64,000 nucleotides of DNA from Micropterix aruncella (lineage: Eukaryota > Arthropoda > Insecta > Lepidoptera > Micropterigidae). This document shows, piece after piece, positions 25,279-38,102 of the stretch (positions within the stretch are counted from its first letter, which is position 1; each line of letters begins with the position of its first letter). The stretch spans positions 496,001 through 560,000 of the forward strand of contig OX155964.1 of assembly GCA_944548615.1 (NCBI GenBank), written 5' to 3'. Made by a program: the position numbers and the translations under genes. The notes beneath the pieces are model-generated. The model was given only the letters and a program-made list of their open reading frames with translations, was not told the DNA's origin and made no database searches.

Positions 25279-26239
25279 TAGTTTAGATTATTACTTATTT
25301 ATAGTTGTGAAATTATTATGGCCTACTTAAATTTTATTTTTTAAGGTAATTTGATACGTTGTACGATCTACCTGTTAGATCTTTCGATAATTCAATTCCT
25401 GGTCTGTTAATGTTGGTCCTTGGAGCCGAATGATTGCCGGTTTTTTTGTTTTGACGAAACGACGCTACACGAATTCACCGTATAATTATCACTAAATATA
25501 TCAATATTTCCAATTAAAGTTTAGAGCGTCGGTTATGTGGTGTTCCGCCCACAACACGCGAAATATGGTACTGTACCGTTCGCGCGAGCGAGCGAGACAA
25601 AGCGACTGTTTCGCTCTCATCCAGTTATTGACCTGCAGCGGAGACAGCTTCGACCACACGGCCGGCAGTTCAACGGGGTCTAAACCTGTCTGTCACTTCG
25701 TATTAGCCGATGGGTCATTTTTGGTAAATATGGCACCAAACGTGGGCGGGTAGCGAGGCAAGTGGCTGGAGAGCGGTCGATTTATGGGTTTATGCGTAAA
25801 CGTGTTTTTTAACAAATTTCCGCTATTTTTGGAAACTATTAACTTCGACGTGATTGAGTTTCAAATTCTTAAGCGTTGAAAAGCCAGGGCACATCGAAGT
25901 GACCGTGATTCTACCACTTCGTAAAGACGTTATACCACAAATCATACTTGTACGTGACAGGGTGAGACGAGGGGTCTTTCTCATTTCCAGACTTTAAAAA
26001 TGATTATTACCACATAGTTTATTTGAAGACTCGAAAGCACATTGCCGTTTCGGACTCGATCAACTCACGCTGGACGTGGTGAACACAACTTTGGACACTG
26101 GCCTTGAATTGAAATAAGGCCACTTGCTAAAAAAAAACAAGATATACATCGTGTCCCCGATTTAAAAGCAAAAACTAAATTGTGTGCCCATTAATATCAA
26201 TAAAATCGAAAAAAAACAATTTTGTATATTTTCCAGAAA
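25279..26239. other. No gene recognised; GC-rich patch 25530-25770
   Basis: The patch has a 72-codon plus-strand frame (25535-25753) and a gcgcgagcgagcgag run. The frame matches nothing I know. The rest is AT-rich. Confidence 0.3.
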
Positions 26240-26830
26240 ACACGCTTTTGCCACCATTCTACGTCGACAACATGCAGAAGGCGCTGATCTAGCGAAACTA
26301 ATGGCAATATATTTAGCCATATCTAATAATATTGATAATTAATGTATTTTATAGAGGACTGATTGCTTATATAAACGTAATAATTTAAGTAATGATAATA
26401 ATAATAACGTTTAATTTTAGTGCCATCTATCGCATTTCTTTATAGGCTGATTACATTACGGAAATAATACGGAGATAGAATGCTATCTGAAAATTCAAGT
26501 GGCTTATTATGACGTATTGAAACCTATATACCATATTATTATTAAAAATTGATATCCTTATGTAAATAATAATAAAACAATAAAATCTATGACTTAAACA
26601 TTCATTTCTTATTATAATATATTATTATTTAATTTCGAGATGGGATACCGTATAGGCGTGTTTAGAATGCCATCTATAGTGGGCCTCGCAACTTATATAC
26701 CGCGAACGCTACCATATTGAACATAAGAAAATAATAATCAATGTTTGGAACTAGGAGTGCTATCTACACATTGTGTTTCGTAGCAAAATCCTAGCTGCCG
26801 AAACGCAGTAAGGCGTTGAGCAATCTAATA
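26240..26830 (+). repeat. MITE-like element copy, nearly complete
   Basis: It opens with cttttgccaccattctacgt and ends with cgttgagcaatctaata, the inverted terminal motif. Inner blocks are gtgccatctatcgcatttc, acggaaataatacggagata, attgaaacctatatacc and taggcgtgtttagaatgcc, as in the copies at 9122 and 32689. The leftmost terminal bases are altered. Confidence 0.7.
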
Positions 26831-26989
26831 GCCTTTTTTTTACATTATATTATCGGTGGTTGGATATAGTCTCTATCCTAAGTTGATAAGATACGTTGGC
26901 TTTCTATTAGAATAGCTTGCGATTTATTTGAATTTACCAATAATTCCATAAACTTTCGTCCACTGAAGACTACATGAGAGGTTTGAGTT

Positions 26990-27185
26990 TATAGTCCTAA
27001 CGGCAGATGCCGTATACTCAGAAGCTGAATGGCAATAAATCTGAAGTCATCGTAATGAAGAATGAATAGGGATAATACAGATCCCTGAGGGATGCCGGTT
27101 TTAAGATTTATGAACTTACAGAAACCGTTACAAGTTCTTATACATTGAACTCTGCCTATGGTTGAAATCTATTTATATTAGGAGA
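26990..27185 (-). pseudogene. LINE reverse-transcriptase fragment with TGIPQGS motif
   Basis: The minus strand reads CKFINLKTGIPQGSVLS and continues for about 30 codons. This is the conserved RT block GxPQGSxLSPLLF of LINEs. The catalytic YADD box is not present as such; the following HYDDF looks like a decayed version. Upstream sequence reaches GRVQCIRT before similarity is lost. Confidence 0.65.
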
Positions 27186-27820
27186 GGGGAAATTTAATAA
27201 TCTCAGTCCAGCGAGAATAATGTCAAAGTCTAGCAACTTTTTATTAAAGTATTAAATACCATAAATACCATAAATTTTGCTTACAAAAATAACAGGAAAC
27301 GAATGGCAAAACCTTAATCTTATGCTTACTTGATTTTGTCACCCAACTATAGTACGGCCAAAATGAACGTGCCCCTAGAGTCATAAATCATTAGGCCGGA
27401 CCTCTCGCTCACACTCGCTGTCTTTCGCTCGCACTATGGGGATGCGTGTTTTAAAAATAATAATAGCAGTATCGATGGATTATCGATGTATCGATGGAAT
27501 ATCGATGGATTATGATAGATCGCTGGCTGGATCGATATAGATGCCAAGATATTATAGATTATGATAAAAAATTTCGATGGATTTATTTGTAATAATTGGT
27601 TTAGTTAGTTTTAAACTCATTTATTAAGAAAAATTTTCGTAAATACAAACTAACGTATAAATAAAAGTTTAAAGAATATTAAAAAAATATGTACATTAAC
27701 CTAAATCTTATCTTAAAATGTAACATGAAACTAAGTACTAAATATTACAAATTACATTTTAACAAAAAATACAATTATAGGTTGGTCAGGCTAAACAAAT
27801 ATATATTTAAAAAGCTATAT
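27186..27820. other. No gene recognised; short cgatggatta repeats
   Basis: Around 27470-27540 the phrase atcgatggattatcgatg recurs imperfectly. It lies downstream (minus-strand sense) of the transposase relic and may be part of that element's 3' end. The rest is AT-rich. Confidence 0.35.
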
Positions 27821-27821
27821 T

Positions 27822-28455
27822 CTACTCGTCATCTGAACTGCTGTCGCTGCTATATTGTAGATTTATAACCAAACGGTGCTGGTCTCTGTAAATATATTTT
27901 AAAAAATCAGCTCTTTGCAGATTTTCCGCGTGTTTAAGACAATTGGCCCAATTTTCCTGTGTAACATTGTTACACTTCGTGTAACAATTGGCTTCGTGAA
28001 ACAATTTCTCGACATCTGCTAAATTAAACGTATTGTTCTTCGAAGCGACTTCTCCTTTAACCTGAGCCCAGATGAGCTCAATAGGATTATATTGACAGTG
28101 GTATGGTGGTAAGCGTATCAATTCGTGTCCTAATTCGTTTGCCAATTATTATTGATCCAAAGCATACACTTTCGAAGGATTACTTGCTTTCACCTTACGT
28201 ATTAACTCCTCTACAATCTCGACTTTTAAAAAACGTTCGAACCACTCCATATATGTTGTCACCATTCATTTCTTTATGATAGTCTAAGTTCTTAGATTTC
28301 ACCGCTCTAAACAACAATTTAGCCTCTGGAACAAAACCAGTCCTTGCAGACCCAGCATGACAAAGAATAAGCCTAGATCCTTTTAATAGGAGTATCCCGT
28401 TTGTGCCGCAAAATAGCATACAATACAGGGGGCTAGGAATGTATAATTGCCTCAC
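27822..28455 (-). pseudogene. Decayed DDE transposase, IS630/Tc1/mariner-type
   Basis: Two minus-strand frames belong to one gene. The upstream part (28455-28195) includes GSRLILCHAGSARTGFVPEA and DYHKEMNGDNI. The downstream part (28145-27822) includes LIRLPPYHCQYNPIELIWAQ and an acidic SSDSSSDDE end. The order HAG ... FxxEA ... YHxxMN ... LPPYHxxxNPIExxWxxVK is the core of a transposase family with DDE-type catalysis, and the Glu in NPIE would be the last catalytic residue. The stretch that should hold the second aspartate, between the frames, is missing or scrambled. The N-terminal DNA-binding part is absent. Confidence 0.75.
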
Positions 28456-29380
28456 TTCGTAGAAGGAAGGTCATCTCTGGCACGCGAGGGAGTGTCGAGT
28501 TACACGAACGGTCGAAATGACGAAGGGAGATCATATATGGGCTAAGGTGGACTCACCGTACGTGTTTTAGACTATAAACAGCGTTCCTAGTGTGTAACAT
28601 CTTTTTAGACTAATTAATCATAGTGTAATGGTAATTAGGAAGAGACCTTAAGTCCATTTAATGAAGAATGTATTGTATATATATTTAAGATATGCCCTCA
28701 GCAACCGGAATATAAAATAAGTAGATAAGTTTAACGTACGATATTATGAGATTGTGAAGGCGTTATCCCTAGTTAGGTCAACGGGCAGCTTGCGGCTAGG
28801 ATATTTTGAATTTAGTGTTTAACGGAGAGCGGCTCAGTGTGCGCGTTGATTATATTGCGTAGGTGAAGGGGAGATTAAAGGACGCTTCACCAAACCTGCG
28901 TTTTATTCAGTCAAGGACAGCGCAGAACGACACTCAAAGGATTCAAGAAGCCAACTGTAGTACATTTCTCGACGATACTGTTGCAGGAATAAGGAGTGCT
29001 GCTGATCCAACCCTAACATCAAGATTGCAACGGTGTACGCGGAGTTTAGACTGCTTTACGAGGACTGTAGAGTAGAGCTTCGCGGTACACCGTTCTATGG
29101 CGGACAGTACAAGGTTTTAATATTACAATAAATCGTTTAAAAGATTTAGTAAAATTCCCATAAAACTAAATTGCCTTATAAGAAGTACTAAAAAAAAACG
29201 CAATTGCATTATAAAAGCAAACTGACACGAGAAAATATCCTTGCCATAATTTATCACAACTTTTGAAGAGGACTATCTAGGACTATCTTTTCTACGATGA
29301 AACACCTAGTGAAACAACAATAAATTGATAGTAATTAGAATCTTAACATACTGATGCCTTAGCCATATTCATATTCATTT
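28456..29380. other. Unassigned stretch, moderately GC-rich at 28740-29100
   Basis: It contains a TATA-like run (tatatatatttaagatatgc near 28676) and a 70-codon plus-strand frame (28863-29075) that matches nothing known to me. It might be an LTR or a gene edge, but no paired LTR, primer-binding site or splice pattern is visible. Confidence 0.25.
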
Positions 29381-29548
29381 TATTAGTTTACTGGTATACA
29401 AGTCAGATACAGATTAGAAAATATACATTTTTTTATCGTAAAGAAAAGATAAAAGCGAAGAATAAAACACAAGAATAATGTAAAAAGAAGAAATACATGA
29501 CAAAATGCAAAGAAATTAAATACTTTAGCCACCATAGCATTTTAGACT

Positions 29549-30370
29549 TCACTCGAGTAATTCCTCCAGTGAGTAAAACGCTTTATCTGTAAGGTATCTC
29601 TTAAGGCGTCTCTTAAACACGTCAAGAGATTGCGCCTGCCTAATGTGCTCGCTCAGTTTGTTGTAAAATAACCATTCACAACTCCTTAGCTATACTGTCC
29701 ACAGGTCGACCAAAAACAGCTATAACACAAGAAACGTCGCTGCAAGAAATTTAACATATTATGAGTAAATTTGGACGTCTTTTGATATTGGAATAACTGT
29801 GACTCTAATCATTATTTACGATGATATGGGCTCAGAATGTTAGTTTCCTAATGGATATCGTAGAATTTGACTGAAGACAAAAAAGCCGCTCGTGTTATTC
29901 GCTGTCGGTCCACTCTGCAAGGTTTCAACGGAGAAATGCGAAATGCTGTTTTTGGCATCACCTCAGGTATCAATCGTGGATACATATGAATCGTGGATAC
30001 GCTGTTTTCGGGATCCAATACAGCTGCGAAACCAGTTTAGTTCGATATCTGTAATACCGTATTTCCCAAGTTTCATTAGGAGCATTTCATGGGATACTGT
30101 GTCGGGGGCTTGCGCGGGATCAGGAAGTACAGTAATACACTTTTTGTTGGCGTCTACATACCTAGTGATATGCTCCGACATTTTTAGTACTGCATCTTGT
30201 GTTCCCATTTTGGATCTGAAGCCGTATTGGTTTACGGATGACATGTGATTGGTTTCTAGATGATTACAGAGTTGTGTAATTACTATTTTTTCCAAAGTTT
30301 TTGCTAAAGCATCAGGTATTGATATCGGTCGATAATTTGAGGGATCAAACTTCGGTCCATATCTGTCACC
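29549..30370 (-). mobile_element. LINE ORF2 remnant (minus strand), RT fragment and C-terminus
   Basis: From 30350 downward the minus strand reads FDPSNYRPISIP, then EKIVITQLCNHLE, SVNQYGFRSKMGTQDAV and DPAQAPDTVSHEMLLMKL. These are RT blocks with the first catalytic Asp retained (DPAQAPD in place of the usual DLxxAFD). A separate block at 29665-29549 reads LFYNKLSEHIRQAQSLDVFK and ends YSLEELLE before a stop, the usual LINE C-terminus. The region between 29670 and 29960 is not recognisable and the YADD box is missing. The two blocks may be one deleted element or two. Confidence 0.7.
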
Positions 30371-32100
30371 TGATACTTTATAAGAAATATGTTTCGGTTG
30401 ATTATGTTTTAAAAAAAATTATAATATTTTATTAATTAATTAAATTCACAATTTTATATGTGCATAGTAAGAAACCTTTTTAGGCTACTTAATTTATTGG
30501 CCAATTTAGCTATATATTATTCTATATATTTATTTATTTTACTTATCTATAAACTTATCTATAAACTTAAATATTTTCTTTTTCTTTATTTAATATTAGT
30601 TCTTTATTTATATACACATTTATATATTTATATTACCCTAAAAATTTATAAGAATGAATGAGCGATCGGAATGAATGAGAAAAAAAATAAAAAGAAAGTG
30701 AAGTCACTATGATTAAAGTTAAGTCTTAAATACTATCACCCCAAAACAGATATACAATCTAGTGGGGGGATAAAATCCACACAAATGCAATCTTATCTGC
30801 TTCGCAAAATCAATTGTATCGTATTGGATAATTTTATAAAATAAAATAAAAAATATATATAAATAAACATATTATACTGACGCACGTGCGAGTGCCACAC
30901 GACGAATTCAGAGTGCAGACAGGCGAGTGAGAGTTCCTTGATTTTCGGAGCACTCGCTGGCATGCGTCGTTGCGCGGCGTGGTTTGAAGGGACGAGCGTC
31001 AGTTTGGGTTTTCCGCGTTGATGATGACACATTTTTGTCACAAACTAAGTACCTATGTAAATTATTGAAACGCCCTTTGTAGTTTCGCTAAAGTATTTCA
31101 ATTGTGTTTCCGATAGCGACAATCGTCGGCGTATTGATACCATATACACCTAAATAGTCGTTTATATTATAGTATCCATGTTTATAAAGTAGTTTTATAA
31201 ATAAGTTTTACTCCACTAAGTTCGTTTGACTATGACCCAAAAGTCATTTGTGTATTTGTATTTGGAAGGTTATTTAAGAGGATATGGAATGACTTATTAC
31301 AGGCGTTGGTGACTTAAAGCCTACAAGTGACCTTCGAGTCCTGGCATTCCGAATGGTCCTTCCGAATCGTATCCTCTTAATTCTGATCCGATTCCTTGTA
31401 GAGTTTGTGCGACTACCCCCTTCAAATGACTAAAGAAACGAAAGTACGGTGCAATTTAGTAGAGGTGGATCGAATCTCTGTCGTGACCGATTGCGAGCCG
31501 ACGTGACTGCCTTTCAGATGTTCTGGCGATTCAATTGAAGCTGGTGCCAGGTCTTGGAGCTAGCAGGCAAGTGGGTCGCCGCGGCGCCACTGCATTCAGA
31601 ATTAATTGCATGCTTTCACGACGTGCAGGAATTGCCTAACCATTGTCACTCGCGAGCGGTATTGACCATTGACTAGTAAAACAACAAGACAAACACGATA
31701 GGTCAAATACCAGCACAGCGGAGTACAGTATCGGATCCAGATCGTATTTAGGTCGTTTAAATTTGCAGTGATGGTGTAGCTAGTAACATTTATTCGTGCA
31801 AAACTACGGCTGTGCATCAGCTTTGAACATAAGTGACATTGAGTCATTTGAGTAACAATGGCAATGTGAAAAAGCTCGAAAAATGGGTAACGTATGGGTA
31901 TTGATTATACCGTCAATCTACATATATGTGAGACCTTTAACGCACCAACAATTCCAATTTGCGTTTTTTATTGTTGAAAAATCAATGTCCCGAAGGCTCA
32001 AATTGTTTAGTTTCTTGTAATTCTCATCGCAGCGGCATCTCATAGGCAAGAGTTGATAGTTTTATCCGGTGATACCTCTTACGTGTTTAGTAGTCTTCTT
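30371..32100. other. No gene recognised
   Basis: AT-rich DNA with scattered GC-richer patches at 30890-31020 and 31420-31600. The phrase cgtttgactatgacccaaaagtcattt near 31222 resembles cgtttgactgtaatccaaaagtcattt near 41208, so a small dispersed repeat is present. The short frames do not resemble known proteins. Confidence 0.35.
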
Positions 32101-32525
32101 CTCCGTCGTCCCCTCATTACTGAGGATCGTGGCCACTAGACAACAGTTTGCCTACGAGGCTCCTCCACTTCGACCTTTCTTCTGCATGGCGGGTCGCAGA
32201 TTGTATTGACCCTTTTGTAACTTCTTTGATGAGGTCGTTCCATCTGGCCGGTGATCTACCTCTGCTTCTTCTTCCCTCCACTTGATCCCCGGAAAGCATT
32301 TTCTCCAGATTCTCTGGGTTTCTCCTGGCAACATGACCGAAGAACTGCAGGACCCTTCTCATGCATACGCTGGAGAGCCTCACTTGGATGCCGAGTTCTT
32401 CCAGAACAGATTTGTTGGTGCGGCGTGCTGTCCATGGGATTCCTAGCATTTTACGAAAACACCACATCTCCAGTGCATCGATTTTGTTGCGTATCCGAGC
32501 TTTTAGTAGTAATTCCTCGCAAACA
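32090..32525 (-). mobile_element. LINE 3' end, endonuclease/RT type C-terminus
   Basis: The minus strand reads LLLKARIRNKIDALEMWCFR, then MLGIPWTARRTN, FFGHVARR, EGRRSRGRSPARWND and KWRSLVGKLL, ending HDPQ at a stop near 32118. The order KxxxxxDAxExWxxRRMLxIxWxxxxTN ... LxxxGHxxR ... GRSPxRWxD is the widespread C-terminus of one group of insect LINEs (RTE-like, by my reading). The 3' end is purine-rich (gaagaagactact on the minus strand). The RT domain is not in the window. Confidence 0.75.
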
Positions 32526-32688
32526 ATAATTGTCAGTTTAATCGTTAGTATAGTACACTATATATTTAAAAAATATATATCCTATTTATAGAACATCTCG
32601 TGAACGAAGTTATTCAGTTTTTTCACGCCCTGCAAAGTTTGCTTGTTGGCATGTACGAGGTCTCACATATAGAGCGACGATATATGGT

Positions 32689-33378
32689 ATTAGATTTCTC
32701 AACTTCATATTACGTTTTGCCAACCCTACTGCGCCGGCGACATAAAGATGGCGCTGATAGCACTGTCCGGCGAAACTAGTATCAATTATTTGGCCATCTA
32801 TATTAAATGAATAATGAATGGTTAATAATTGATTAATAGTAGTAATGAATGTTTTTTTTTTATTTTGGGCTAATGATTATAAAAACCAAATAATTTAACC
32901 AATGATAAAAATAATAATAGTTAATTATTAGTGCCATCTATCACATTTATATATAGGCTGATAACATCACAGAAGTAATACGGAGAGATAAAATGCTGTC
33001 TATAAGTCTATCTGATAATTAAAGTGGTTACTTATTACGTATTAAAACTTGTAATACAATATTCTTAAAATAATTTTAATTATTACTTTATTTAAATAAT
33101 ATTAAAATACCAAAAAATATGTTTTTTAAAAAGTCATTTGTTGTTATATTATTATTTTATTTTGAGATATGCTACAGTATAGACGTGTTTAGAGCGCCAT
33201 CTATCGTGCGCCGCCGTACTGCCATACTACTAACGCCGCCATATTGAACAGAAGAGAAAATTAATGAATGTTTGGAAATATGAGTGAAATCTACACGTTG
33301 AGTTTCGTAGTAAAATCCTAGCTGCCAAATCGTAGTACGGAGTTTCGAAATTTCGAAGTTTCGATACGCTATATAATC
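32689..33378 (+). repeat. MITE-like element, most complete copy
   Basis: It begins ttagatttctcaac, followed by attacgttttgcc, and ends near gatacgctatataatc after a cgtagtacgg block. The ends of the family can be aligned as inverted repeats around agattgctcaacgtcgtatt (compare 36832 and 51630). Length is about 690 bp with no coding frame. I infer a non-autonomous DNA transposon; target duplications are not clear in any copy. Confidence 0.65.
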
Positions 33379-34589
33379 AATCAATGGTATGAGCTAAATA
33401 AATATCTGCTGCAAAAACGCGTCTTTGTAAAAATCTTGATATTAAAGTTCTTTTGTAGAAGTGGAACTTTATTAGCACGGATATAATTTAAACATCCTCA
33501 AAAGAGGAACATCAAGAAAAAGAACAAGAATGTTTCCGGACCTTATCCACGAGAGAGGATTATTAGAAGTGAATACCGACCTTTGTAGATTCTTCGTATA
33601 GAATCTAGCATGAACTATGACAAACAACCCCCAGCACTTACAAAATGAAAACTTGCAAATATACGCTAGACTTCTCAAAGACAACTTATGATATAAATAA
33701 GTAGAAATAATTAATCGAAGGCGGAGGTCGAACCCGACGAAAGCTTAAAGGTTGCGGTTCGCACACGCGAAACGGAGTATAGCGTTCTTCGATCGCACTC
33801 TCCCACTTACACAGCAACTAAGGCAGTCGCATTAATTTTAAAACATCGATAAGTTTGTGCGAATTAATATTCTTTATAGTCCCTTCCCTTAACATCGAAA
33901 AGTGACAAAATAGTTCACTTTGTGATACCAGCACCAACTTTTAGTATGTTATTAAACATGTTGTTTTCTCTACAAAACCGTCGGGACCCCAGCTGTATAG
34001 TGCCTGGATCCGCAGATATGACGTCATCAAAATGGCGGCCGCCGCACTTTGAAAACCCCGAATTATATCGAAACTCTTAGCCCTATGTGCATGTGCAAGG
34101 TGTCAAATGAAAGGTAATTAAGTGTTCTACAATAACTTCTTAACATAAAATCACCTGACTAGCCCAGTTAAGACAATAATAAAAAAAATGTGAAAAATAA
34201 ATTTTTAAATACTCCATATTTTGATTATAGTCTGTAAATTATTATAACACGGGCCAATAGGGATAGAGATCACGTCCACATTTGGTGAGTTATAAGACTT
34301 GTGTCGTTTTTCTGCCCTAGCTTTAAATACAATTTTGCGCAACGGCCTCTATCGCCACCATTTTGGGTACTCTGGAACTACCTATTAAATAAACATTAAT
34401 ATTATTTTACAAATTAAATCAAAAAACTAAATAATCAATTAAAATACTTTACAAATAAAACTGTAGAACTAATAAATTACATGGAAGAATTTACAGCCGC
34501 TATGAAAGTAGGGTCGATATGTCGGTGAATTTCGAGGACCCTAATTAGTTTTCCTAGGAACTGGTGATACGTGAGGACCTTTAAGTTGC
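33379..34589. other. No gene recognised
   Basis: AT-rich with GC-richer pieces at 33720-33830 and 33980-34070. Short frames only; I see no recognised element. Confidence 0.35.
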
Positions 34590-35132
34590 AAAGACCTTAT
34601 AATATGGCAGATGTCATCTTGTTATTCCAAGTGGTTCCGCGCAGCTTGGGTGGTGTTGGTGCACCATCCGTTTTGCTGCCCATCAGGCTAATAACCAGGG
34701 AGGTCTGGATATGTATGTTTCACGTGACAGCGGAGGATAGTTGTCGATCTGAAGTCTTAAACCCTTGAATTGATCCGTTGGCCACACGATCCCGCAGTGA
34801 CCATGGCGGGCAAAGGTCGCCTCGGTCCGAAAAATATTCAAACTGAATAACCGCTTACTTCAGATAGAGGCTGCGCAAGCGACCTCGAACTGGGGAACGG
34901 AGAAATCCAGTTAAATCTGGTACTTAGGGGCAAAGCGGCGAGGCGCTTCCCAGGCGCTGGGGAGGCGATTTCCAGTGGTTCGCGTAAGGCGTAAGCTTCT
35001 GACGGGTGATTTGCCATAGCTAGATAGTCGATTGTGTTGTCCCTAAGTCTCTACGATCACTCCAAGTTGAAAGAACGATCACTATACGTATACCTACGTG
35101 GAATGACGGGTTCGCACGTTGTAGGCGAAAAC
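34590..35132 (+). repeat. Divergent copy of the GC-rich retroposon-like family
   Basis: Ordered blocks match the full copies: tccgttggccacacgatccc, gcgggcaaaggtcgcctcgg, gcgcaagcgacctcgaact, gtactta/ggggc, gattgtgttgtccctaagtc and tgacgggttcgca/cgttgtag. The first third is poorly conserved and contains deletions. It is in the same orientation as the copies at 15.3 and 37.4 kb. Confidence 0.65.
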
Positions 35133-36120
35133 ACCCCACTGCTCATCTGGAAAATTAGAGCCTAAACTTTTCCCATTTTAAGGGTTTTCCTAAAAGATTT
35201 GTTAAATCTATAAAGACCATGTGCTAGAACTTCAATGTTGCCAGGAGGAGACAAAGTGTTGCTTCTAACAATTGTTGCCTCATAAAGCGAAAAAACGTGC
35301 TTGAGTCAACAGGGTGTGGCTCTGAGTCAACAAACAAAGACACGTGGCCTTGCTAGGCTGCCTCGGCCTGGCCATTTAACATCGATAAACAAAGCTCGAT
35401 AATCGACGTGAAAACGTTCGATAAAGAAAATGCGGTGCGTCCCTTGTGAGCGATGTCAGTACACCAGAACGGCCGTGTTCCTTGACATAAGTTAGCGACG
35501 CGTCTGTATTACCTGCATATTTTTATGCGTGTACTCGAGGCGATTACGCAAAAGTCATAAAGCTGGTGAATGAAAACGAGACGACCGGTTGATCATGATG
35601 CCAGCCGTAATTGTAATCACAATGGGTGTGCCTCAAGGATCCGCCCTAAGACCCGAGCTATTATTAATTCACCGAGTCGTGATGATCGGAAGGACAATCG
35701 TGCGCGCGGACAGATGGAAATAATGGAGATGATTGTAGTTTATTGCGGAAGGGAGGAGACGATGAGCTCACTCAGCTAGATCAAATCTTCTAAGGAGGTA
35801 CTAGACACGATGACCATGTAGTGAATTACGGAAGAAAGATAATAGGCTCTTTCCAGAATTTCATCGTTCAGAGGTGGATACCGGTACACCGACGCCATCC
35901 CGACGATGTACCGGTTATAGTTTGCAATTAATCCTAACACACCACCAATTTTCTCTAACACCTTTCTGACTAGATAGGAAAAAGAACGAAAGGCAAATAA
36001 AAGATCGAGGTAAGGCAAGGGCAAAAGACAAAACCCGCCATGATTGAAGACTATGCTGTAGTGCAAATAATAGAAGTTTAATCAATTTCACTCTATAGGT
36101 ACGCCGATAATTAAACTGCA
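35133..36120. other. No gene recognised
   Basis: Mixed composition, with frames of up to 96 codons on the minus strand (35776-36066) that resemble nothing known to me. Confidence 0.3.
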
Positions 36121-36630
36121 TTACCTAAACATGGTTAAGGCTCCGCAGATAACTTTAAACAACCAGCTGAACCTATAATGTGATGACACCCCTGCAAGAT
36201 ATTTGTTCAGGTCCTTAGATATTCGGGTTTGCCCCAGGAAACGACACACTTCCAGCCTGTAGTGCCAGACCGTCAAAAGCTGTGAGCATCGGTATAGGAC
36301 CAACAACCCATCACCATGAGCTTTTTCTAATTGATCTTCTGGATTCAACCACTCTGTGAACGATTTTTGGTCGCAAGTGACAATCCGATTCAAACTCCTT
36401 TATTTTGGTATTGTTTTGGCTAAGCAAAGCAAGGGTCGATGAGTTTTTTCCAGCTTGTATTTATTTATCCGATAAACGGTATTAACATTTTGAGCTTTTT
36501 GCATTACAAACAATGTTCTTTCGTAGCTTACGTTGAAAGCTACTGCTAGTTCAGCCATAATATGCGACGGTCTCGGTTTGTAGCAGTCTCGTATATTTTC
36601 TTCCTCTTCTTTCGGTTTCATAGCAACCAA
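36121..36630 (-). pseudogene. Probable mariner transposase relic
   Basis: The minus strand (36393-36121) reads NRIVTCDQK, then EWLNPEDQ, VWHYRLEVCRFLGQTRISKD and LNKYL. mariner transposases have RIVTGDEKW with the first catalytic Asp, followed about 50 residues later by VWWxxxGVxxYxxLxxGxTI and xxxY. The resemblance is in the right order but partial. The frame just upstream (36630-36400) may be its N-terminal side but is not recognisable. It is clearly decayed. Confidence 0.5.
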
Positions 36631-36814
36631 CCCTTTGCTTCATTTAAATTAACCCTTGATTTTACGATTTTCAGTTTCCCAATTTATTTCAGTTCACTTC
36701 ATCTTACAGCATGTCATCCCTTTCAGTATATAATTTCATTCCAGTGCTTCTAGTATTTTTGAAAAATGTGTTCGTACCCGGGGTACAGATATCTCAGCTT
36801 CCACCATTGATTAT

Positions 36815-37400
36815 ATAGCGTATCAGATTGCTCAACGTCGTATTACGATTGAAAACCAAGATTTTACAACGAAACGCAACGTGTAGACGGCAGTGATAGT
36901 TTAAAAAATTAATTAATCTTCTACTATCATGATCAATATGGCGACTGTCGTAGTATAACACTACGGCGGTAAACTGTACATAGCGCTCTAAACACGCCTA
37001 TACGTTATAAAATAATATTATAATATCAAAGGAATTTTTAAAATTGTAGCTTATTGTATTAATATTATTTACCTTAGGATGACAGTGTCTTTTAATTCTG
37101 TATATAGGTTTTTATACGTACGTAATAATTAATGTAATAATAATCACACTTGAAAGTTCAGATCGAATAATATATGGCATTCTATCTCTGTATTATTTCT
37201 GTGATGTAATCAGTCTATATAAAAATGCGATAGATATAACTAATAATTGAATGTTATTATTATTATCATTGTTTATATTATTGGATTTTTATAATCTATC
37301 AGTCCTTTATTAAAAAAAACATTCATTATCAATGGTATTATAGATGGCCAAATAAATTACTTCTAGCTTCACCGTCAATGCTATCAGCGCCCTATTTAGT
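36815..37400 (-). repeat. MITE-like element, reverse copy, cut by a retroposon
   Basis: The right-hand motif tcagattgctcaacgtcgta is at 36832, and the internal blocks caatatggcga, taaacacgcctata, gcgatagat and atagatggcca follow in reverse order. It breaks off at gctatcagcgccctattt, where the GC-rich retroposon begins, so its other end is lost or displaced. Confidence 0.65.
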
Positions 37401-38097
37401 TGAGCATATACCGGGGGCTAAGGGGCCCTTGCTGAGTTGGCCACGAATACCCATTCTGTTCAGGGTTGGTCACACTCACGGGTCAACACCCATCCGACGG
37501 CCTCCGCGCATGAAGTGCGAGCCTGGGTGGGACTCTGGCCTTATGGTTAGTTTCCCCTAGGAATCAATCTTCTGGCGCTCCTGGACGGTCTGCGCTCCGT
37601 GCGGCGTAAGCCAATCGATTTTGCACTCTGACTAACAGTCGGGGGAGTCTGGAAGCAGTACTGTTTCCTATAGAGCGGTGGTGGTTGCGGACCTTACGGC
37701 GACTGCTCTTGAAACGACCATCGGCTACCCGGTCCTGGGTGAACAGCCGGGCAAAGGATGCCGTGGTTCGCGATAGATTCGGTATACACCGTTTCACCGC
37801 TTCGTAAGGGAGAGCACCGCGCAAGCGACCTCGAACTCGTAACCAATCGAGAGACTGGAGTAATCTGGTCGCAATTGGAAGTAAGGACGTGAGTGTGAGC
37901 CCGCTGGGTAACACTCCTGGCTATCTCGCGGTTAAGGCGTTGGCCTCTTACGGGTTTGTGGCGGAGCTTGATGAAGGACTGTTTTGTCCAAGTCTTCTGC
38001 GCTCACTCCAGGGAGATAGAACGATCGATCGTTAAAAATTCCTGAGGTGACGGGCTCGCCCGCTGTAGTCGACAACTCTAGTAAATGAGGATATGCC
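37401..38097 (+). mobile_element. GC-rich retroposon-like element, full copy
   Basis: The unit 37413-38085 begins ggctaaggggcccttgctga and ends ctgtagtcgacaactc. Possible target duplications are tgagcatatacc at 37401-37412 and tgaggatatgcc at 38086-38097 (10 of 12 matching). On the minus strand it keeps a 116-codon frame (37914-37564) that is also open in the copy at 48914-49264 and differs there by few residues. That frame has no recognisable domain and may simply reflect the GC-rich sequence. Confidence 0.75.
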
Positions 38098-38102
38098 ATT
38101 AG

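Noticed and set aside
28456..29100. Considered as an LTR with TATA box and leader
   Set aside because: There is no second LTR, no primer-binding site and no gag or pol nearby.
34590..35132. Considered as an rRNA or tRNA-derived sequence because of its GC-rich character
   Set aside because: I could not find rRNA landmarks or tRNA A and B boxes; it aligns block by block with the GC-rich retroposon family.
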